Positions 58,450 to 64,000 of a stretch of 64,000 bases of DNA are shown in pieces. The DNA lies in contig CAVZPD010000010.1 in NCBI GenBank assembly GCA_963777045.1, positions 62,001-126,000 of the forward strand, given 5' to 3'. The DNA is from JAPSGM01 sp963777045 (GTDB lineage: Bacteria; Chloroflexota; Limnocylindria; QHBO01). Each line of letters opens with the position of its first letter. The first letter of the stretch is position 1. A program made the position numbers and the translations under genes. The notes under the pieces were generated by a model. The model was given only the letters and a program-made list of their open reading frames with translations, was not told the origin of the DNA and made no database searches.

Positions 58450-59594
58450 CGCCTCTGCAGCGGCTCCCCGGCATCCGGGTCATGGTCCTGCTGCGCCTGG
58501 TGCGCGATGGCATCACCCGACACCGGATCCGATCGACGGTGACCGTCGTGGTTGTCGCCCTCGCCGTGGCGGTGGTCGTCGGAACCACCGGGCGAACGGA
58601 TGCCACGCGACGAAGCCTGCTGGCCAGGCTCGAGGATCCGTCCGCGCGGCTGATCCGCGTCGTCGATCGCAGCGGTCAAGCGAACCTGTCTCCAGTCGCG
58701 GTCGATCGTCTGCATGCACTCAGTTCAGTGGCCTGGGTCGTCGGGCTCAGTCCAGCGGGCCCGCTGGCGCGCAATCCATCGGCGGGCGGTCCCCGGCAGG
58801 GTTACGCGCGCGATGCCGTGGGCAGCAGACTGTACTGGGGCGACCTCGAGGGTGGGCCACTGGTCCAACGCGATTTGGGCCGGGCGCCACTGGTGGGCGA
58901 GGCGGTGGTCGGTGAGCGGGCGAGCGCGTCGCTCGGGTTGGCGGACGGGGTCGGCACCGTCGACGATGAGACCCGGGGACCGGTGGCCGTGGTCGGATCC
59001 ATGACCGCACGTTCGCCGGTCGAGAACCTCGGCGCCTACGCACTGATCCGCGGATCAGCGAGTGAGGGGCCGATCACCGAGCTCCTCATCCTGGCCCGCA
59101 GCAGCGCCGAGGTCGAGCCGCTGGTGGCCAGGCTACCCAGCCTCTTGTCAGTCGAAGATGGCGGGGCACTGGGCGTCGACCGCGCCGCTGAGCTGCTGGC
59201 GCTGCGCAGCAGCCTCGCAGATGAGGTAGGTAGCCTGAACACCGCCGTGCTGCTTGGCTCCCTTATCTCAAGCGCGCTGCTCATCGCGGCGATCCTGTAC
59301 GGCGCGGTCGAGGAACGACGCCGTGAGTTCGGACTGCGCCGTTCACAAGGTGCGACACGCTCGACGATCGGGACCTTGGTGGTGATGGAAGCCTCCCTGC
59401 TTGCCGTCGCCGGGACAGCGGTTGGAGCGGTCGCAGGGAGCATCGCGGTGGCCGTTCAGACCGCAACCGTGCCCGATCCCACCCTGACGGTCGCCATTGG
59501 CGCGCTGGTGACCCTCAGCGCCGTGGTTGGCTCGATCCCACCCGCGCTGTCGGCCGCCTTACGGCAGCCGCTCTATGTCCTGCGCTCGGAATGA
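58446..59594 (+). CDS. FtsX/MacB-like ABC permease
   Basis: A 382-residue protein with the four-helix MacB/FtsX layout: N-terminal helix (STVTVVVVALAVAVVVGTTG), a large extracytoplasmic domain (about 55-265), then three helices, with VEERRREFGLRRSQGATRSTIGTLVVMEASLLAVAG as the conserved coupling segment. With the adaptor and ATPase it forms an exporter; substrate unknown, but a peptide gene lies convergently nearby. Confidence 0.88.
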   Translation: MTPLQRLPGIRVMVLLRLVRDGITRHRIRSTVTVVVVALAVAVVVGTTGRTDATRRSLLARLEDPSARLIRVVDRSGQANLSPVAVDRLHALSSVAWVVGLSPAGPLARNPSAGGPRQGYARDAVGSRLYWGDLEGGPLVQRDLGRAPLVGEAVVGERASASLGLADGVGTVDDETRGPVAVVGSMTARSPVENLGAYALIRGSASEGPITELLILARSSAEVEPLVARLPSLLSVEDGGALGVDRAAELLALRSSLADEVGSLNTAVLLGSLISSALLIAAILYGAVEERRREFGLRRSQGATRSTIGTLVVMEASLLAVAGTAVGAVAGSIAVAVQTATVPDPTLTVAIGALVTLSAVVGSIPPALSAALRQPLYVLRSE

Positions 59595-59629
59595 GGCGGC
59601 CCTGCTCGCCCGAGGTGGGCCGGCATTCT

Positions 59630-60187
59630 CTACCAATCCAGGAACCCAGGCCGTCCGTCCACCTGCTCGCATTTGCGGTAGTCAGCTTGTGAGGCAGGAG
59701 CCCCTGCCTGAATCAGCTCGAAATAGGGATCCCAGTCGCCTTGGCTATCCACGAACACCGCCTCCGGCGGTGGAGACGGCACGGGATAGCCCGCCGCCAA
59801 GAGACAGTCGACCTGAGCGACGACATAGACATACCACGCTCGCAGTTGCTCCTCCGAGCGAGGAGAGACCGGCTCGAGGCGAGCGGGGTCGATGGCAGCT
59901 TGGCATTCCCGCACGGCGGCCGTCGCTCGCTCCTGCTCGCGTTGATCACCGAACGTGAACAGGAGTGAGTTGTCCTCAGGGTCGAGCTCCACCGTGAACC
60001 CCGCGTCCTCGAGGCATGCCTTCGTGCGCAGCATGAACTCCTCAAGCGTCGTGGCGTACGGGCTGTCCGGATCGACGGTCGCGCTTGCCTCCGGGACAGG
60101 CGTCGGCCCAGCACCAATGGATGATGGCGAGGCGGTGCACCCAGCCATCAACACCAGGACAAGGAGCCCACCGCACCGGCGGATCAC
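59630..60187 (-). CDS. Lipoprotein coupled to the secreted-peptide gene, candidate immunity or accessory factor
   Basis: A 185-residue lipoprotein from GTG 60187: the signal peptide ends LVLMAGC (Cys16 lipidated), a Ser/Pro linker follows, then a domain with MLRTKACLEDAGFTVELDPE, TAAVRECQAAIDPARLEP and a third Cys in AQVDCLLAAGYP and a fourth in ADYRKCEQVDG, so two disulfides are possible. Its start overlaps the stop of the peptide gene (GTGA, 60184-60187), strong evidence for joint function. No family recognised. Confidence 0.65.
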   Translation of the reverse strand: MIRRCGGLLVLVLMAGCTASPSSIGAGPTPVPEASATVDPDSPYATTLEEFMLRTKACLEDAGFTVELDPEDNSLLFTFGDQREQERATAAVRECQAAIDPARLEPVSPRSEEQLRAWYVYVVAQVDCLLAAGYPVPSPPPEAVFVDSQGDWDPYFELIQAGAPASQADYRKCEQVDGRPGFLDW

Positions 60188-60492
60188 GTCACGCAGTACG
60201 TCCCTTGTCCGTTGCTCCCGACGGACCATGAGACCGTCCACCAAGTGCTGTTGTAGCTGGTGTACGACTCGCGAAGGAACTTGTTCGGATTCCACCAGTA
60301 CTGCGCGTGGGACGTCCAGAGATGCCAGAGCTCGCTGCCCGCCCTGCTATAGATGACGACGTACTTGTACTGCGGGCAGGTCGTGTTCCCGCTCGCCGAG
60401 CCGGCGAAGACCATTTGGACCGAACTCGACAGGACCAGCATCGTGGCGAGAACCAGAGACAACAATGCCGACGTAACAGTTCGTCTACCCAT
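60184..60492 (-). CDS. Secreted Trp/Tyr-rich peptide (102-aa precursor), unknown family
   Basis: The ATG at 60492 has GGGGAG 8 nt upstream; an ATG at 60498 is too close. The signal peptide (TSALLSLVLATMLVLSSSVQ, ending MVFA) is followed by a mature part of about 70 residues rich in Trp and Tyr (YKYVVIYSRAGSELWHLWTS; AQYWWNPNKF; STWWTVSWSVG) with two Cys, one near each end (CPQYKY and TYCVT), able to form a disulfide. Six of the aromatic residues occur as WW or xW pairs. A bacteriocin-like or signalling role is inferred from the coupled lipoprotein and nearby MacAB exporter. Confidence 0.6.
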   Translation of the reverse strand: MGRRTVTSALLSLVLATMLVLSSSVQMVFAGSASGNTTCPQYKYVVIYSRAGSELWHLWTSHAQYWWNPNKFLRESYTSYNSTWWTVSWSVGSNGQGTYCVT

Positions 60493-60704
60493 GATCATTC
60501 TCCCCTTTGGGTTCGTCGAATCGCTTCGGCAGAGCCCCGATCAGCATCACCTCCCTCCTGAACTTACGCCGTGACGCGACTGTCCCAGCCTAGGCCCCGC
60601 TCGGGCAGCGGTCAATGCGGAAACGTAGGTCCGGCGGGCCGTTAGTCAAACGCAGTTTGATGAGTCCTTAGGTCCTCGCCGGCGCGCCCCGGCGTGAGCA
60701 CCTC

Positions 60705-61928
60705 GTGCAACGACCCAGCGCCAGCCTGGCCTATGTCTGGCGCAATGACGGCCTGCTCGATGCCCGCCAGTGGCCGTCCGGCTCCGGCGGTGCCGCGGAC
60801 TTCACTTATGACGCCGCCAAGCGCCCGACCGCCATGACCAAGTACGGCGATGCGGCCGGCAGCTTCAGTCAGACCTACGACCGCGATGGGAACGTGACCT
60901 CTGAAGGCCGCTCGCTGACCGCGGTGAGCGGCGACGCCGGCGGCAATACCCAGTCGTTCACCTACGACGGCGCCAACCGGGTCACCGCCGCCTCGGGCCT
61001 GGCCGATAGCGCTACGTATGCCTACGACCACGACGCCAACCGCACCGGCGCCACGATCGGCGGGGTCGAGACAACCTATGCCTACGACCGCAGCGGGGCC
61101 CTGATCAGCCGCACCGACGACACCGACACGACCTACTACCTCTACGACCGCTACGGCAACCAGACCACTGCCGCCAGCGCCGTCAACGAGCAGTCGACCT
61201 ACGCCTACGACCTCGGTGACCGGCTGACCGCCATCACCCCGTACGGGGCAGGCAGCACCACCTTCACCTTCGACGGGCTGGGCCGGCATGCATCCCAGAC
61301 CACCGCCAGCGTGACCACCAGCTACGCCTACCTCGGCACGTCCGAGACGGTGTGGCAGACCGCTGACGGGGTGACCACCCTCAGCGCCGCCTACGAGCCC
61401 TCCGGGGCACGGGTGGCGATCGATCTCGACGGGAGCGACGCCTTCGCCCTGGCCGACCTGCACGCCAATGCGGCGGCCCTGGTGAATGCCGCCGATGACG
61501 CCTACCTGAGCGCCACCCGCTACGACGCCTGGGGCCAGACCGTGGCCAGCCTGGCCAGCCAGCTGGAGACCCCCTGGGGCTTCCAGTCCCGGCTCGACAT
61601 CAGCCCCGATCCGGACCACCCGCTCTATGACTTTGCTGCCCGCTTCTACGCCCCCGCCGCCGGGGTCTTCACCCAGCTCGACACCTATGCCGGCTCACCC
61701 GGTGACCCGCTCAGCCTGAACCGCTACCTGTATGCCGAGGCCAACCCGGCGACCCTGATCGATCCGACCGGACACTACGTGACCAAGGGTCCTGAGCAGG
61801 AGGATCTGGCCAGCAGCGACTTCGTGCCCGGCACCGGAGGAGGCCAGGTCGCGCCCAAAGTCGAGACGATCGCCAACCACCTGCTCGAAGGCGGCGAATC
61901 CGAATCGGTCGATGGCCTGAACCTGTAG
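60705..61928 (+). CDS. Rhs/YD-repeat protein, N-terminally truncated, in-frame stop before its toxin tip
   Basis: A 407-residue fragment of a polymorphic-toxin carrier. YD repeats (FTYDAAKRPTAMT; QTYDRDGNVTSEG; FTYDGANRVTAAS; YAYDRSGALISR; FTFDGLGRHASQT) lead to the Rhs core DFAARFYAPAAGVFTQLDTY and LSLNRYLYAEANPATLIDPTGH. Rhs proteins usually exceed 1000 residues, so the N-terminal part and secretion signal are missing. A TAG at 61926-61928 interrupts the same frame that continues into the toxin domain. Confidence 0.85.
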   Translation: MQRPSASLAYVWRNDGLLDARQWPSGSGGAADFTYDAAKRPTAMTKYGDAAGSFSQTYDRDGNVTSEGRSLTAVSGDAGGNTQSFTYDGANRVTAASGLADSATYAYDHDANRTGATIGGVETTYAYDRSGALISRTDDTDTTYYLYDRYGNQTTAASAVNEQSTYAYDLGDRLTAITPYGAGSTTFTFDGLGRHASQTTASVTTSYAYLGTSETVWQTADGVTTLSAAYEPSGARVAIDLDGSDAFALADLHANAAALVNAADDAYLSATRYDAWGQTVASLASQLETPWGFQSRLDISPDPDHPLYDFAARFYAPAAGVFTQLDTYAGSPGDPLSLNRYLYAEANPATLIDPTGHYVTKGPEQEDLASSDFVPGTGGGQVAPKVETIANHLLEGGESESVDGLNL

Positions 61929-61934
61929 TCGAAC

Positions 61935-62633
61935 TTGTCCCTCGCTGCCTGGAACCTCCTCGACCGTGGCACCCAGCTGACCCTCATTCGCCTGTATGGC
62001 ACCGATGCACTGGCCGGGCTCGATATGGCGACCAATCCATTCAGCAACCCGATCTGGCTGACGGTCGCCGACGAGGTCATGTTCGATCGGGCGGTCAAGG
62101 CCGGCGACATGTCGATCTATGAGGACTGGCGCGCGTTCCTGGCGGCCAACCTCAATCCCGATGACCTCGATGCGGCGTATGCCGCCCAGGGCAAGGACAC
62201 CACCGTCGACTCGCCGATCTTCTACTGGGTCCAGGTGGCCGGCATCTACGGGATGGGCGGCTGGGACGGCCTGAGTGACGAGATCCGCGCGGTTGGCGGA
62301 CGCGGACCACGGATGTTCGGCGGGGGCGGGGGTACCAGGGCAGCAGGAACAAGTCGGCCAGCAAATCTATCTCCAGCGGGGGCCGGCAGGAACGGCGCTT
62401 GGCGCGCTGCGAAACGCGATGCGGGCATTCCGGTCGGCACCCAACCGGTCGCCACTGGTCGACTAGCCAACGGTAGTATCGAGTACGACTTCGAAGTCCC
62501 GACCTCGCATCACGGAGGCACAACGCGCGTAACGATCCGGGAGGATCCGCTGGGCCACGTCTTCCCTGATGATCCATTCCAGAACCGCGGCCCACACTTC
62601 AACAGCCCAAATGGCGGCCACTTTGAGTATTGA
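61935..62633 (+). CDS. C-terminal HNH-type nuclease toxin domain of the Rhs protein
   Basis: Continues in the same frame after the Rhs stop. The first half (SLAAWNLLDRGTQLTLIRLYG) is a helical linker; the last 80 residues carry GRNGAWRAAKRDAGIPVGTQP, then PLGHVFPDDPFQNRGPHFNS and GHFEY. This His arrangement fits the HNH/EndoVII HHH-type polymorphic toxins. Likely a DNase. It needs the Rhs part for delivery, so it is probably silent unless the stop is an error. Confidence 0.7.
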   Translation: MSLAAWNLLDRGTQLTLIRLYGTDALAGLDMATNPFSNPIWLTVADEVMFDRAVKAGDMSIYEDWRAFLAANLNPDDLDAAYAAQGKDTTVDSPIFYWVQVAGIYGMGGWDGLSDEIRAVGGRGPRMFGGGGGTRAAGTSRPANLSPAGAGRNGAWRAAKRDAGIPVGTQPVATGRLANGSIEYDFEVPTSHHGGTTRVTIREDPLGHVFPDDPFQNRGPHFNSPNGGHFEY

Positions 62634-62772
62634 TGGCACAAGCCCTTCGCTCTGGCGCGTAGACGACGCCCGCGACGCAGACATGCCGACCGGCGGCAGT
62701 CCACCATATCCACGGGGTTGTCCGCTGCTCCGCGCGTCGCTAACGCGACACGGACAACGAAGCCTGAAGCTC

Positions 62773-63297
62773 ATGCACTATGAGTTGCTGCAGGCGGTGC
62801 GTGACGCGATCTGGCCGTCACATGACCAGCGCCTTCGTTGCTGGATCCTTGTGGCCGATGGCCCATGGCAGCCGCCGTCTGGCAGCCTCGGGCACCTGCG
62901 CCTGGACGGCCGTATCGAGCTCAAGTACGGCCCGGTTGGTCACATCGCTGACGAGATTTCGTGGGAATCGCCGGAGGGAGTCCGCTTCGCTGGGCAACTT
63001 CCTTCGAGCCAGGTCGACCCGGAGACAGCCGACTCGATAATGACGGCCTACGAGTCCTTTTTCTTGCTACGTCACGAATCACGCCCGATTCCGACAAAAG
63101 AGATCGTCCATGCGGCCTTCATGGAGCGCGATCGCTGGATCCGACGGGTCATGCCTGACCCTGTTGTCAGGCTGGCCCGCACTCACAACGCGGTCGTTGG
63201 ATTCTGGACGGGCGGCTTCGACGATCCTGAGATCTCGCTCGACATGCTGGGCGACTCCGCCACCCTGGACGAAGTCTTCCAGCTCGTGTCGGGTTGA
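62773..63297 (+). CDS. Candidate immunity protein for the Rhs toxin
   Basis: A 174-residue protein from ATG 62773 (MHYELLQAVRDAIWPSHDQR), soluble and mixed alpha/beta (GPWQPPSGSLGHLRLDGRIELKYG; VVGFWTGGFDDPEISLDMLG). It follows the toxin gene on the same strand by 139 bp, the usual place for an immunity gene. No family recognised; the frame extends upstream but with unlikely composition. Confidence 0.5.
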   Translation: MHYELLQAVRDAIWPSHDQRLRCWILVADGPWQPPSGSLGHLRLDGRIELKYGPVGHIADEISWESPEGVRFAGQLPSSQVDPETADSIMTAYESFFLLRHESRPIPTKEIVHAAFMERDRWIRRVMPDPVVRLARTHNAVVGFWTGGFDDPEISLDMLGDSATLDEVFQLVSG

Positions 63298-63300
63298 CCT

Positions 63301-63426
63301 GTGACCCCGGACGAAATCTGCAGAAGTGTGGTGGGACCTGCCGACGACACGCCAGCGGAGATTGCGGAATGTCGTCAGCAGTTGGAGGCCGCAATCGGCC
63401 TGCTCCCGGAACTCACTGACCCCTAA
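63301..63426 (+). CDS. 41-aa hypothetical protein after the immunity candidate
   Basis: A GTG 3 bp after the preceding stop opens a frame with coding-like composition (TPDEICRSVVGPADDTPAEI, AECRQQLEAAIGLLPELTDP). It may be a small gene or the start of a degraded one. The stretch 63427-63614 shows nothing. Confidence 0.35.
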   Translation: MTPDEICRSVVGPADDTPAEIAECRQQLEAAIGLLPELTDP

Positions 63427-63614
63427 TCTGACCCCTTATCGCAGCCACAACCGGTCGGGCCCGTCAAGCGCTTGCTCGTTATGCGGGCAAGCGTGTCTCC
63501 TGCTAGCGCTTCGTCCCGACTCTCTGCGTAGAGACCGCGGTAACTTCAGATTATCGCGGTCCCGTTAGTGGCGGATGTCGCCCACACGCAGGTTCTCACT
63601 AAGCCTCGGACGGG

Positions 63615-64000
63615 TCACACTGCGCCTTCGCAGGTTGACGGGACCACTCCATCGATATGTTGTCCCGCGGTATTGCCGTCGGAGATCCTGATGCCCATCC
63701 AATACTCCGGTTCAATGCCACGTAGCTCGCCGTTGTGATCGAAGAACACAAGCATCTCCGAGTAGTACAGGTCCCCGGAATCGGTCCGCCCGCACAACTC
63801 CAACACCCGGCCACCGACCCTACCGGCGTCCGTCCCGGTTGGCTGTATGACTCTGTCACCAACGATCACCGGCGCGGCCTCGGGGACTTGGCGTCCGCCT
63901 TCAAGATCCAAGTAGTCCTGGCAGCTTCCGCCGCCCAGGTCGCACAACGCCGTGAAGTCACCGGACTTAGCTGTGTCGACGACCTGATGCAGGAACGCCT
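63615..64000 (-). CDS. Hypothetical protein, 5' end beyond the window
   Basis: An open frame of 127 codons entering from the right edge: AFLHQVVDTAKSGDFTALCD, then GGGSCQDYLDLEGGRQVPEA, GRVLELCGRTDSGDLYYSEM, LVFFDHNGELRGIEPEYWMG, ending PSTCEGAV. Four Cys suggest an extracytoplasmic domain with disulfides. The overlapping frame at 63599-63862 has poorer composition. No family recognised. Confidence 0.5.
   Translation of the reverse strand, partial: AFLHQVVDTAKSGDFTALCDLGGGSCQDYLDLEGGRQVPEAAPVIVGDRVIQPTGTDAGRVGGRVLELCGRTDSGDLYYSEMLVFFDHNGELRGIEPEYWMGIRISDGNTAGQHIDGVVPSTCEGAV

Noticed and set aside
60184..60492. Assignment of the secreted peptide to the lactococcin 972 family
   Set aside because: Size, signal peptide and the neighbouring exporter fit, but the Gly/His/Ser pattern of that family is not visible; left as unknown.
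61926..61928. Stop-codon readthrough or recoding between Rhs and toxin
   Set aside because: No recoding signal is recognisable; mutation, sequencing error or a stored toxin tip is simpler.
63599..63862. Minus-strand frame starting MVTESYSQPG
   Set aside because: It overlaps the longer edge-entering frame at 63615-64000, which has better composition and continuity.

Overview
The window is a high-GC bacterial chromosome segment, most likely from an uncultured member of the Chloroflexota (Limnocylindria-like) or a related high-GC lineage. This is inferred from gene content: a DUF5317-MFS fusion, HspR-type heat-shock control, TrkA-N/USP and MoxR-DUF58-DUF4129 clusters, tRNA genes with encoded CCA, and frequent GTG/TTG starts. 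No 16S gene or taxonomic marker is present, so placement is tentative.

Layout. 1-6.3 kb: the end of pcm, a YtxH-like protein, an XRE regulator flanked by two copies of a palindromic intergenic repeat, a sigma-54-type response regulator, two small membrane proteins and a DUF5317-MFS protein. 6.4-11.6 kb: an accessory-looking, more AT-rich stretch with an HD-GYP membrane protein, a tiny exported-peptide gene and a frameshift-riddled MalT/SARP-type regulator. 11.9-18.0 kb: ChaB/Rho_N protein, folK, glpX, purH, surE and small proteins. 18.7-26.0 kb: one heat-shock cluster on the minus strand (hsp20-hspR-lon-dnaJ-clpB) behind a HAIR-like operator. 26.0-34.4 kb: DUF4129-DUF58-MoxR, TrkA-N proteins, universal stress protein, PrcB-like lipoprotein, phosphoesterase and rsmG, many of them with indel frameshifts. 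34.6-36.5 kb: nuclease-like protein, hpt and small membrane proteins. 36.5-42.4 kb: a complete branched-chain amino acid ABC operon (livKHMGF). 42.6-55.7 kb: NYN-domain RNase-like protein, YtxH protein, the coupled set holB-acyP-hypothetical-DAGK, dGTPase, tRNA-Arg, cyclophilin lipoprotein, DUF885 peptidase and an alpha/beta hydrolase. 55.7-64 kb: an accessory end with tRNA-Asp and tRNA-Gln enclosing recombinase debris, a MacAB-like exporter convergent with a secreted Trp/Tyr-rich peptide plus lipoprotein pair, and a truncated Rhs protein with an HNH-type toxin tip and candidate immunity gene.

How it works together. The heat-shock cluster is a self-contained protein-quality regulon: its own repressor gene sits inside it and an inverted repeat overlaps the promoter of its first gene. 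The liv operon imports amino acids; a perfect hairpin between livK and livH probably raises binding-protein expression over the membrane parts. The two accessory regions hold the most novel material: a possible peptide-signalling locus (7.8-11.6 kb) and a possible peptide export/antagonism locus (56.7-60.5 kb).

Cautions. Frameshifts cluster at 7.4-9.5 kb, 26-34.4 kb and 44.2-44.4 kb, and include normally intact housekeeping genes such as rsmG. Assembly indels are therefore as likely as true gene decay. Intergenic regions repeatedly carry families of about 20-35 bp modules in alternating orientation; these are described as repeats below.
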